Shown: positions 43,748 to 51,363 of the stretch, one piece after another
Layout: every line of letters begins with the position of its first letter
Position numbering within the stretch: position 1 is the first letter of the stretch
Assembly (NCBI RefSeq): GCF_000503055.1
Contig: NZ_AYVY01000012.1
Span: forward strand, 62,001 to 126,000
From: Mesorhizobium sp. LSHC420B00
GTDB lineage: Bacteria; Pseudomonadota; Alphaproteobacteria; Rhizobiales; Rhizobiaceae
Direction: 5' to 3'
DNA length: 64,000 nt
Program-made: the position numbers and the translations under genes
The notes under the pieces: generated by a model
Databases searched by the model: none
Told to the model about the DNA's origin: nothing
The model's input: the letters and a program-made list of their open reading frames with translations, nothing else

Positions 43748-45634
43748 TCAGCTCACCTCCGAGGTGCGGCGGCGGACGACGACGCCGAACTCGTCGCTTT
43801 CGCGGGCAATGCGCAGCCGCTCCTCGGCCTCGCTTGCCTCGCGCTGCCGGTCCCACATCGATGCATATAGGCCGCGCTTGGCCATCAAGGCGGCATGGGT
43901 GCCGCGCTCGGCGATCTGGCCGTCCTGCAGGACGATGATCTCGTCGGCCGAAATCACTGTAGACAGTCGATGGGCGATGACGAGGGTGGTGCGGCCCTGG
44001 CTGACCAGGTCCAGTGCCGCCTGGATCTCCTGCTCGGTGTGGCTGTCCAGCGCCGAGGTCGCCTCGTCGAGCATCAGGATCGGCGGTGCCTTCAAGATGG
44101 TGCGGGCAATCGCCACCCGCTGCTTCTCGCCGCCGGACAGTTTCAGCCCGCGCTCGCCCACCATTGAGCGATAGCCGTCGGGCAGCCGCTCGATGAACGG
44201 TCCGATCTGGGCCAGTTCTGCCGCCTTGCGCACATCCTCCTCGCTGGCGCCGATGCGGCCGTAGCGGATGTTGTAGGCGATGGTGTCGTTAAACAGCACC
44301 GTGTCCTGCGGCACCATGCCGATGGCGGCGCGCAAGCTCTCCTGCTTGACGTCGCGAATGTCCTGGCCGTCGATCAGAATCGTGCCACGCTGAATGTCGT
44401 AGAAACGAAACAAAAGCCGCGAAATGGTCGACTTTCCGGCTCCGGAGGGGCCGACGATGGCCACCGTCTTGCCGGCCGGCACCTCGAAGCTGATGCCCTT
44501 CAGTATCTTGCGGTTGGGGTCGTAGGAAAAATGCACGTCACGAAACTCGACCTTACCGGCATCGACGACCAGTGGCTTGGCGCCCGCCCGATCGACGATC
44601 TCGCGCTTGACGTCGAGCAGATCGAACATGTTTTCGATGTCGGTCAGGCCCTGGCGAATTTCGCGGTAGATCATGCCGATGAAATTCAGCGGCACCGAAA
44701 GCTGCATGAGCATGGCGTTGACGAAGACGAAATCGCCGACGCTCTGCGTGCCTGCCTTCACCTCGAGCGCCGACAGCACCATGACGACGGTCATGCCGAT
44801 GCCGAAGATCACGCCTTGGCCGAAGTTCAGCCAGCCAAGCGAGGTCCAGGTCCTGGTCGCCGCCACCTCATAGCGCGCCGTGGAACGGTCGAAGCGCTCG
44901 GCCTCCATGGCTTCGTTGTTGAAATATTTGACTGTTTCGTAGTTAAGCAGCGAATCGATCGCCTTCGTGCTGGCTTCATTATCGCTGTCGTTCATCTCTC
45001 GGCGGATCGAAATACGCCAATCGCTCGCCCTGACGGTGAACCACACATAGAGCCAGACCGTGACCGCGATCACCAGCACGTAAAGCCAGCCATAGGTGAC
45101 GGCGAAGATGCCGGCGGTGAGCGCGAATTCGACGATCGTCGGCGCCGTCGCCAGCATGGTGAAGCGGACGATCGTCTCGATGCCCTTGGTGCCGCGCTCG
45201 ATGACACGCGACAGGCCGCCGGTGCGCCGTTCGAGGTGGAAGCGCAGTGACAATTCATGCATGTGTACGAAGGTGCGGAAGGCGAGCCGGCGCACGGCAT
45301 GCTGGCCGACCCGTGCAAACAGGGCGTCGCGCAACTGGTTGAAGCCGAGTTGCACCAGCCGCACGGCATTGTAGGCGACGACCAGCATGACCGGCGCCAG
45401 CAGGAAGGCCGGCAGCGGCGGCGGAGATTTGGCGTCGCCGGCCAGTGCGTCGGTCGCCCATTTGAAGAAATAGGGTCCGGCCACCAGGGTCAGCTTGGCG
45501 GCAACCAGCAGCACGGTTGCCCACACCACCCGCGCCCTCAGGTCGGCGCGGTCGGCCGGCCACATATAGGGCCAGAGATTGCGCAACGTTCTGAAGGTCG
45601 AGCCGGAATCGGCGGAAACGGTTTTCTCGGCCAT
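43748..45634 (-). CDS. Atm1/HMT1-type ABC exporter
   Basis: 628-aa half transporter of the ABCB7/Atm1 family, which exports glutathione-linked metal or sulfur species. N-terminal NLWPYMWPADRADLRARVVW is typical of Atm1 relatives; six membrane helices follow to about residue 330, with the coupling region NFIGMIYREIRQGLTDIENM. ATPase motifs: Walker [10 protein letters not shown] near 408, Q-loop, signature LSGGEKQRVAIARTI, Walker B ILMLDEATSALD, and IAHRLST. It follows an ArsR regulator by 21 bases, suggesting metal-responsive expression. Novosphingobium Atm1 exports glutathione-bound heavy metals, a likely parallel. Confidence 0.9.
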   Translation of the reverse strand: MAEKTVSADSGSTFRTLRNLWPYMWPADRADLRARVVWATVLLVAAKLTLVAGPYFFKWATDALAGDAKSPPPLPAFLLAPVMLVVAYNAVRLVQLGFNQLRDALFARVGQHAVRRLAFRTFVHMHELSLRFHLERRTGGLSRVIERGTKGIETIVRFTMLATAPTIVEFALTAGIFAVTYGWLYVLVIAVTVWLYVWFTVRASDWRISIRREMNDSDNEASTKAIDSLLNYETVKYFNNEAMEAERFDRSTARYEVAATRTWTSLGWLNFGQGVIFGIGMTVVMVLSALEVKAGTQSVGDFVFVNAMLMQLSVPLNFIGMIYREIRQGLTDIENMFDLLDVKREIVDRAGAKPLVVDAGKVEFRDVHFSYDPNRKILKGISFEVPAGKTVAIVGPSGAGKSTISRLLFRFYDIQRGTILIDGQDIRDVKQESLRAAIGMVPQDTVLFNDTIAYNIRYGRIGASEEDVRKAAELAQIGPFIERLPDGYRSMVGERGLKLSGGEKQRVAIARTILKAPPILMLDEATSALDSHTEQEIQAALDLVSQGRTTLVIAHRLSTVISADEIIVLQDGQIAERGTHAALMAKRGLYASMWDRQREASEAEERLRIARESDEFGVVVRRRTSEVS

Positions 45635-45655
45635 TCTTGTTTACCTTTTTATATC

Positions 45656-46015
45656 TTAGCGGCCGGAGCAGCAGGAATCGACCAGCGCGGCCAGCGACGC
45701 GGAAACATCGGCGAGCGCAGCACGGTCGAGCTCATAGCGCGAGCGCTGGCGGTCAGGCTCGAAGCGGATAAGCCCGGCTTCGACCAGAATCTTCAAATGC
45801 TGGGAAACGGTGGACTGCGCCAGGTCGAGATGCTCGACGACCTCGCGACAGCAGCAGGAACGGCTTGCGGAAAGGTGTTTGAGAATTTCGATCCGCGCCG
45901 GATGCGAAAGGGCCGCGAGCCGGACAGCGACGGAGCGGCTATCCGGCGTACAGTTGGCCGGCGTGTGTTCATCTGCCGCGCGGCGTCGGTCCGTTACGAG
46001 GGAGGATTCGGTCAT
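45656..46015 (-). CDS. ArsR/SmtB family metal-responsive repressor
   Basis: 119-aa winged-helix regulator. Core: AVRLAALSHPARIEILKHLS, LDLAQSTVSQHLKILVEAGL and the wing RFEPDRQRSRYELD. A cysteine triplet, SRSCCCREVVEHL, sits at the site where ArsR proteins bind As(III)/Sb(III)-like ligands (ELCVCDL position), and the C terminus has another pair (DSCCSGR), so thiophilic metal or metalloid sensing is likely. It lies 21 bases upstream of the Atm1-type exporter, which it probably represses together with itself. Confidence 0.88.
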   Translation of the reverse strand: MTESSLVTDRRRAADEHTPANCTPDSRSVAVRLAALSHPARIEILKHLSASRSCCCREVVEHLDLAQSTVSQHLKILVEAGLIRFEPDRQRSRYELDRAALADVSASLAALVDSCCSGR

Positions 46016-46075
46016 CGTCCATCGGCGATAAACGATGACTGGCCCTGCCGCAAGCTATCCTGATGGGCAGAACGG

Positions 46076-47575
46076 CTACTCAGTCTTGACTGGCGCCGTC
46101 GTCATCTGGTCGCCCATTGCCTTGAGATCGGCGGGCTCGCCTTCTTTCGATTTCTCCGGCACCTTGAACACCTGCCCCGGCCAGATGCGGTTCGGATTGC
46201 TGATCTGGTCCTGGTTGGCGAGATAGATGGTCGAGTAACGCATGCCCTGGCCATAGACTCGCCGCGAAATCCGCCACAGCGTGTCGTGGCGGCGGATGAT
46301 GACTGCGCCATTGGCATGTTCGAGCTTGGGGCCCACGGTCTCGGGAGCTTCGCCCGGAGGCGTCGCGACGGCCATTTCGGCCGGGGCCTCGGTGGCAGGA
46401 ATGGGGGCAGTTGCGGGCGTTTCGGCGGCTGTCGCCGGTGCGGCTTCGGTGGCCGGAGCGTTCGGCTCGGCTGGTTTTACCTCGGCAGGCTTTGGCTCGG
46501 CGGGTGCGACGGCGGCAACCGCCTCGCCCGGCTCGCGTTCGAACGGCACGGCGGCACGAGCCACCACCGTCACCCCGTCGGCGTCGAGCGCGTCGACATG
46601 GATGGTGTAGGTGCCGACCGGGACGTCGCGTGTCGCTTCGACCAGGAAGTGGCGGTCGGGCGAGGTCTTCGCGTCGCCGAGCAGGATATCATTGGCATAG
46701 GCGCGCACCTTGCGGCCGGGATCGGCGACCCCGGCAACGAAAATCTTGTTGCCGTCGATTTCGACGGCTTCGACGACGACCTTGGGCTCCGCCGTGGAAG
46801 TAGCAGGCGCTGCCGGTGTGGCGGGCGCTGCCGGAGCCGGTGCGGCTTCAACAGCGGCCGGCGCGGCAGAAGCAGGCGCTGCTGGAACATCAGCCGCCGG
46901 GGCGGCCGGCGCTGCGGCAGCCGGCAATTCGGTGCCGGTGGCGGGTGGCTGAACGGCCGCCTGTTCGCCGGTTGGCGGCGAGGCGTCAGATTTTGCCTCA
47001 GGGGCAGGAACAGTGAGCAGTTCGGACGGCTTTCCCGGCTCCTCGACCATTGCCAGCACTTGACCGGTGGAATTCTGGGGAATCGAAACGACGGCGGTCT
47101 GCGCCGAGGCGGTCACGACATTGTCGGCCGTAGAGCGAAGCGTGATCGTATAGTCGCCGGGCTTCAGCGGATCGTCGAGAATAATGGCAAAGGCGCCGTC
47201 GGGACCGGCGACCGTCGAGCCGAGCACAGTCGAACCGTTGAGAATCTCGACCTTGGCGTTGGGCGCTGCATTGCCGGCGACGACGATCGAGCCGTTGCTT
47301 TCGACGCGCACGATGTCGAAGGTCGGCACGATCGCACCTGCAGCGGCCGGCGCGGCGGGCGTCGCCGCATCGGTGGACGCGGCGGGCGCAGACGGCAGCC
47401 GCCCCTCGGTTGCCGGAGCGACCGGTTTCGAAACCGGCGGCGTCAGCGCCGCGACTTCCGCAGGCGGGGTAGAATTGAGATACGGGTCGAGTGCGCCCGA
47501 TACATAGGCGGTTCCCGCCGCAGCGACGGAGCCGCCAGCCGCGAACAAAAACGCCTTCAACGGATTAATTGCCAT
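46076..47575 (-). CDS. LysM-domain protein with Ala/Pro-rich region
   Basis: 499 aa. N-terminal hydrophobic anchor (FLFAAGGSVAAAGTAYVSG, residues 7-25), an Ig-like stretch (RVESNGSIVVAGNAAPNAKV ... GDYTITLRSTADNVV), a long Ala/Pro/Glu linker, a second similar domain (VEAVEIDGNKIFVAGVADPG) and a C-terminal LysM motif (IRRHDTLWRISRRVYGQG ... ANQDQISNPNRIWPGQVF) binding peptidoglycan. ATG 47575 follows AGGG. Repetitive domains and length suit an envelope protein linking inner membrane and wall; exact role unknown. A strong minus-strand terminator-like hairpin sits upstream at 47635-47655. Confidence 0.85.
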   Translation of the reverse strand: MAINPLKAFLFAAGGSVAAAGTAYVSGALDPYLNSTPPAEVAALTPPVSKPVAPATEGRLPSAPAASTDAATPAAPAAAGAIVPTFDIVRVESNGSIVVAGNAAPNAKVEILNGSTVLGSTVAGPDGAFAIILDDPLKPGDYTITLRSTADNVVTASAQTAVVSIPQNSTGQVLAMVEEPGKPSELLTVPAPEAKSDASPPTGEQAAVQPPATGTELPAAAAPAAPAADVPAAPASAAPAAVEAAPAPAAPATPAAPATSTAEPKVVVEAVEIDGNKIFVAGVADPGRKVRAYANDILLGDAKTSPDRHFLVEATRDVPVGTYTIHVDALDADGVTVVARAAVPFEREPGEAVAAVAPAEPKPAEVKPAEPNAPATEAAPATAAETPATAPIPATEAPAEMAVATPPGEAPETVGPKLEHANGAVIIRRHDTLWRISRRVYGQGMRYSTIYLANQDQISNPNRIWPGQVFKVPEKSKEGEPADLKAMGDQMTTAPVKTE

Positions 47576-47634
47576 GTTTCCCTGCCCCTTAGCCACCTAA
47601 TTTCGGTCTAGCCTGTTTTGCCAAAGCCGACAAG

Positions 47635-47655
47635 AAAAAGCCCGCTCCGGGGCTT
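47635..47655 (-). terminator. Terminator-like hairpin between divergent genes
   Basis: Read on the minus strand: AAGCCC-CGGAGC-GGGCTT followed by TTTTCTTG, a six-base stem with a U run. It lies between the start codons of the LysM gene (minus, 47575) and the LOG gene (plus, 47690), where a terminator for convergent transcription is not expected. It could be an attenuator in the LysM leader or the end of a short antisense transcript. Confidence 0.5.
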
Positions 47656-47689
47656 GACCATGCCAATAGTCCCTATCACCAATCATAAC

Positions 47690-48301
47690 ATGAACACGAT
47701 TCGATCTGTCTGCGTCTATTGCGGCTCGTCCCCGGGCCGAGATGAAACCTATATCAAGGCCGGACACCTGCTTGGCCGCTCGATCGCCAAGTCCGGCCTG
47801 CGTCTGATTTATGGCGGCGGCACTAAAGGTATCATGGGTGCCGTCGCTGAAGGGGCATTAAAGGCCGGCGGCAAGGTAACGGGCATAATTCCACGTTTTC
47901 TGATCAACCGGGAGGCGACCGAAACCGCGCTTGACCGGCTCGACGAGCTCGTCATCACCGACAACATGCACGAGCGCAAACACAGGATGTTCGAGAAATC
48001 CGACGCCTTTGTGGCGTTGCCCGGCGGCATCGGCACCGTCGAGGAGATCGTCGAGATCATGACTTGGGCGCAGCTCGGACATCATCGTAAGCCGATCGTC
48101 TTCGGCAACGTCGGAGGGTTCTGGGATCCGATGCTGGCGCTGCTCGACCACATGGCAACGGAAGGCTTCATCCACACCGCGCAGCGGGTCAAGCCGCTGG
48201 TGGTCGAGGACCCGGAAGCGATCGTAGCCGCCATCATGGTGGCGGGATCCTCCGTCGATGCACCGACGGAGGGCGTGCAGTCGGTGATTGATAAAATGTA
48301 G
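47690..48301 (+). CDS. LOG-family (TIGR00730) nucleoside 5'-monophosphate phosphoribohydrolase-like protein
   Basis: 203 aa with a Rossmann-like fold and the LOG signature FVALPGGIGTVEEIVEIMTW near residues 106-125, preceded by RLIYGGGTKGIMGAVA. LOG enzymes release cytokinin bases or hydrolyse purine monophosphates; many bacterial members are mislabelled lysine decarboxylases. ATG at 47690 (MNTIRSVCVYCGSS) gives the usual N terminus; ATGs at 47660 and 47618 are also in frame. Immediately after the stop lie heptamer repeats. Confidence 0.9.
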   Translation: MNTIRSVCVYCGSSPGRDETYIKAGHLLGRSIAKSGLRLIYGGGTKGIMGAVAEGALKAGGKVTGIIPRFLINREATETALDRLDELVITDNMHERKHRMFEKSDAFVALPGGIGTVEEIVEIMTWAQLGHHRKPIVFGNVGGFWDPMLALLDHMATEGFIHTAQRVKPLVVEDPEAIVAAIMVAGSSVDAPTEGVQSVIDKM

Positions 48302-48302
48302 A

Positions 48303-48335
48303 GGGAGTAGGGAGTAGGGAGTAGGGAGTAGGGAT
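48303..48335. repeat. Heptamer tandem repeat GGGAGTA
   Basis: Four perfect GGGAGTA units (48303-48330) plus a partial unit, directly after the LOG stop codon. Simple-sequence tract likely to vary in copy number by slippage. Confidence 0.9.
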
Positions 48336-48370
48336 AGACACGCGCGCCGGTTCGGAAGGTGTTGTACTTT

Positions 48371-48398
48371 ACTATTCACTATTCACTATTCACTATTA
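48371..48398. repeat. Heptamer tandem repeat ACTATTC
   Basis: Three ACTATTC units and a fourth ACTATTA. On the minus strand they include the last codons and the stop of the LysR gene (IVNSE, TAG), so unit gain or loss would change its extreme C terminus. A 12-base direct repeat (TTAACTCCTTC) follows at about 48396-48418. Confidence 0.9.
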
Positions 48399-49296
48399 AC
48401 TCCTTCATTAACTCCTTCCCTACTGCCTTCCTTAAGTCCGCGACGACCGCCCGCTTGTCCTGACGTCGCCAGGCGAGATGGATCGAGACGGTGCGTTCGA
48501 ACCACGGCAGATCGCGAAACACGATCTGAGGCGGCGCGGCACTCCGCAGGCTGGCCTGCACCGTCGCCAGCCCAAGCCCGGCGCTGACCAAGCCCAACGA
48601 CGTCAACGGATCGGTCGTCTCATAGGCTATGTCGGGCAGGAAACCGGCCTTCGCACAGGCGGCGAGAAATTGGCTGCGGTTGGTGTCGTCAGGCTGGCGC
48701 ACCACCGTGATCCAGGTGCGTCCGTCCAGTTGCTGCGGCAGTATCTCCGCGATTTCGGCCAATGGATCGCTTTCCGGCATCGCCAGAACCAGAGGCTCGC
48801 GCATGATGAGCAAGGCGGCGATGTCGGGATCGTCGGCAGAAGGAGGCGTGTAGACGAGGCCCAGATCGAGCGATCGTTCGCGCAGCGCTTCGATCTGCGC
48901 GGCGGAACGCTGGCCCTTCAGTTGAAGATGAAATTCGGGCCGGTCGCGGCGAAACTGGCGCAGCATCCGAGCGACAAGCCCGGCATGGACCGCACCTTCG
49001 ACATAGCCGATAGCGAGACGGCCGACCGTACCGCTGGCGAGATTGCGGCCGAGCTCCTCCAGCCGTCTTGCATGGGCCAGCAGCGCACGCGCCTCGGTAA
49101 GAAAGGCGCGGCCTTCGGGATTGAGATGAACACGCTGCCTCGCCCTCTCGAATAATGTGATGCCCAGTTGCTGCTCCAGCTGCATGATCTGGCGGCTGAG
49201 CGGCGACTGCGAGATGTGGAGCAATTCGGCGGCACGCCCGACATTGCCGGTTTCGGCCACCGTGATGAAATAGCGGAGCTGGCGCAGGTCGAACAT
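48379..49296 (-). CDS. LysR-family transcriptional regulator
   Basis: 305 aa. N-terminal winged helix: MFDLRQLRYFITVAETGNV, HISQSPLSRQIMQLEQQLGI, LFERARQRVHL; then the periplasmic-binding-like effector domain. ATG 49296 has GGAG five bases upstream and is preferred over 49314. It is divergent from a muconolactone-isomerase-like gene 118 bases away, which it probably controls, a common arrangement in aromatic degradation. The C-terminal residues KELMKELIVNSE are encoded in a repetitive tract. Confidence 0.9.
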   Translation of the reverse strand: MFDLRQLRYFITVAETGNVGRAAELLHISQSPLSRQIMQLEQQLGITLFERARQRVHLNPEGRAFLTEARALLAHARRLEELGRNLASGTVGRLAIGYVEGAVHAGLVARMLRQFRRDRPEFHLQLKGQRSAAQIEALRERSLDLGLVYTPPSADDPDIAALLIMREPLVLAMPESDPLAEIAEILPQQLDGRTWITVVRQPDDTNRSQFLAACAKAGFLPDIAYETTDPLTSLGLVSAGLGLATVQASLRSAAPPQIVFRDLPWFERTVSIHLAWRRQDKRAVVADLRKAVGKELMKELIVNSE

Positions 49297-49414
49297 TGTT
49301 GCTCCGATGCTCAAGTCCCGTGAGGTCTCAACTTTAGCCTAATCAGTCTTGGACTGTCTGGCCAGCCGAAGCGAATATTTTCGCCATTCCAACGGCCAAC
49401 ATCAGGAGATTCCG

Positions 49415-49705
49415 ATGCAGTTCTTTGCCCTTCTTGTGCGCAACACCGAAAAGTTCACCGACGCCGATTTCGCGCCTCTGCTGCCCGGCGAGGCCGAGCA
49501 GCGCCGCACGCTCTATGCCGAAGGCGCCGTGCGTCAGGTGTGGAATCGAGGCGACATTCCCGGCAGCGGCATGATGTTCGAGGCCGGCAGCGATGCCGAC
49601 GTGCGCAGCCATCTCGCAACCTTGCCGCTGGTCAAGGCCGGCATGATGGACATTGCCGCCGTCGTGCCGCTGCAGCCCTATCCAGGCTTCGGGCCGAAGC
49701 GCTGA
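49415..49705 (+). CDS. Muconolactone delta-isomerase-like protein
   Basis: 96 aa with a ferredoxin-like fold resembling muconolactone isomerase: MQFFALLVRNTEKFTDADFA, then EGAVRQVWNRGDIPGSGMMF and VRSHLATLPLVKAGMMDIAA. The true enzyme acts in the beta-ketoadipate pathway, but none of the other pathway genes are nearby, so only superfamily membership is claimed. The start at 49415 follows AGGAG. It is divergent from a LysR gene and ends at a bidirectional terminator. Confidence 0.78.
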   Translation: MQFFALLVRNTEKFTDADFAPLLPGEAEQRRTLYAEGAVRQVWNRGDIPGSGMMFEAGSDADVRSHLATLPLVKAGMMDIAAVVPLQPYPGFGPKR

Positions 49706-49714
49706 GCGACCGTG

Positions 49715-49757
49715 AAAGAGGCGGCTGCCGGCATTAGGCCCGCCAGCCGCCTTTCTT
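49715..49757. terminator. Bidirectional terminator
   Basis: Stem GGCGGCTG (49720-49727) / CAGCCGCC (49744-49751) with additional pairing inside the loop; GAAAGA on the left and TTTCTT on the right give a U run in both directions. It lies between the convergent isomerase-like and RarD genes. Confidence 0.82.
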
Positions 49758-49759
49758 CG

Positions 49760-50692
49760 TTACGCGGATCGAGCGGATGCGGCGACGGTCTTGCGCGCCG
49801 AAGAAAACATCGACCAGGAGTACATCGCCAGCGCCGCCCAGATCAGGCCGAAGGCGATGGCCTGAACGCTGCCGAAGGGTTCGCCGAAAATCAGCACCGC
49901 GATCAAAAAGACGATTGTCGGCGCGATATATTGCATGATGCCGATGGTGGAGAGGCGCAGCTGCCTGGCGCCGAACGCAAACAACAGCAGCGGCACGGCG
50001 GTGACCGGTCCGCAGCCGACCAGCAAGGCGGTGTCGTTCAAGGAGCTGGAGACGAAATGATCCTGTCCTGTGGCGATCAGGAAGACGATGTAGCCGAGCG
50101 CCGGCACCGACAGTAGCAGCACTTCGAGCAGGAAGCCCTGGCTTGGACCAATTGGCAGCGTCTTGCGGAAGAAGCCATAGGCGGCAAAGGAAAAGGCCAG
50201 CACCAGCGACACCCAGGGCAGCTTGCCAGCGTCGATGGTTAGCACCGCGACGGCGATTGCCGCGAGCACCACCGCCGCGATCTGCAGGCGGTCGAGCCGT
50301 TCGCCGAGCAGCAGCGCGCCGACAACGACGCTGACCAGCGGGTTGATGTAATAGCCAAGCGCGGTCTCGATCGTGCGGTCGACCGCGATCGCCCAGACAT
50401 AGATGCCCCAGTTGACCGAGATCAGCGCCGCCGTCAGCAGCGCCATCGAAATGATGCGCGGCGAACGAACGGCCGCTTTGAAATCGGCAGTGCGGCCCGC
50501 CCAGACCAGGACGGCGGCCGCGATCGGCACCGACCAGACGATGCGGTGGGCGATGACTTCGGCCAGCGGCAGATGCGCGACAGCCTTCATGTAGAAGGGC
50601 AGCAGCCCCCAAAGCAGGTAGGCGACGAGCGCCAGCAAGAAGCCGCGACGAGCTTTGGTATCGGCCTCGATTTGAAGTACTTGGGTAGCCAT
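49760..50692 (-). CDS. rarD: EamA transporter RarD
   Basis: 310-aa inner-membrane transporter with ten predicted helices in two repeats. RarD hallmarks: LLWGLLPFYMKAVAHLPLAE and VIAHRIVWSVP near the start, then NWGIYVWAIAVDRTIETALG and YYINPLVSVVVGALLLGERL. Substrate unknown; the name comes from a chloramphenicol phenotype of a related gene. Its 3' end abuts the bidirectional terminator. Confidence 0.92.
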   Translation of the reverse strand: MATQVLQIEADTKARRGFLLALVAYLLWGLLPFYMKAVAHLPLAEVIAHRIVWSVPIAAAVLVWAGRTADFKAAVRSPRIISMALLTAALISVNWGIYVWAIAVDRTIETALGYYINPLVSVVVGALLLGERLDRLQIAAVVLAAIAVAVLTIDAGKLPWVSLVLAFSFAAYGFFRKTLPIGPSQGFLLEVLLLSVPALGYIVFLIATGQDHFVSSSLNDTALLVGCGPVTAVPLLLFAFGARQLRLSTIGIMQYIAPTIVFLIAVLIFGEPFGSVQAIAFGLIWAALAMYSWSMFSSARKTVAASARSA

Positions 50693-50819
50693 GGCCCAAG
50701 GCTATGCGCCAGCGGCCCCGGCAAGACCATCGCAAAGTTCTGATGGATCAATGGAGTCTCGCTGATGGTTCAAGAACCCGGAGTTTTCACCAGTTCATTG
50801 AAATGCGCGAAGCCCGCAG

Positions 50820-51359
50820 TCATTTGGTCTCGCCGGGCGCAGGCACCAATTCCATGAATTCCGCTCCAACGGTGTCGTGACGAAAGCCCGTCACGCATTC
50901 TGCCACCTCGATCGGAATATCGGCGATAAAGTCTATGGCGGCAGCACCTGCGTCCTCGCGATCCTGATCTGCGAAGCGCTCGCGGCGGATCTCCTCGAAA
51001 CAGGATGGAAGGTTTCCTGTCGCTTCCAGGTTGCGCGCACCGTCTGCGCTGGTGTGTCGTATGCTCCAGACTTCGTGCCCGTCGCGCCACTGTTCGGCCC
51101 ATTGCAGCATGACCGTATCGATATTGTGAACGACGACAATGTCCCTGCCCGTCGAAAGGTTAGCCAGGCGCTTCTCGTCCACCAGGTCCATGTTCACGTC
51201 GTTAAAAATGACGACAGACCAATTTTGACCAACCGTCACGCCATTGTAGTCAAAATCAAAAACCTCGTCCGATTGTCCGCTCTGAGCCAGACCGAAAGCC
51301 AGCGCTGCCTTCGCGAGTGGCAGACCATTGAATGCGACCCAGCTTATCGTGAAGCCCAT
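50820..51359 (-). CDS. Unrecognised protein downstream of cimA
   Basis: 179 aa, no recognised family. A compact soluble alpha/beta protein is suggested, with strands such as VIFNDVNMDLVDEKRL and the helix region LPSCFEEIRRERFADQ. No signal peptide, membrane helix or catalytic motif. It begins four bases after the cimA stop, with GGAG in the cimA tail as ribosome site, so it is the last gene of the cysS-cimA operon. The protein is acidic and its codon use appears less GC-biased than cimA, hinting at acquisition. Confidence 0.72.
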   Translation of the reverse strand: MGFTISWVAFNGLPLAKAALAFGLAQSGQSDEVFDFDYNGVTVGQNWSVVIFNDVNMDLVDEKRLANLSTGRDIVVVHNIDTVMLQWAEQWRDGHEVWSIRHTSADGARNLEATGNLPSCFEEIRRERFADQDREDAGAAAIDFIADIPIEVAECVTGFRHDTVGAEFMELVPAPGETK

Positions 51360-51363
51360 TTCC

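Noticed and set aside
46286..47611. 441-codon plus-strand Gly/Arg-rich frame
   Set aside because: Antisense to the LysM gene; the composition only reflects the complement of its Ala/Pro codons.
48303..48418. CRISPR array
   Set aside because: Units are 7 bases, contiguous and without spacers.
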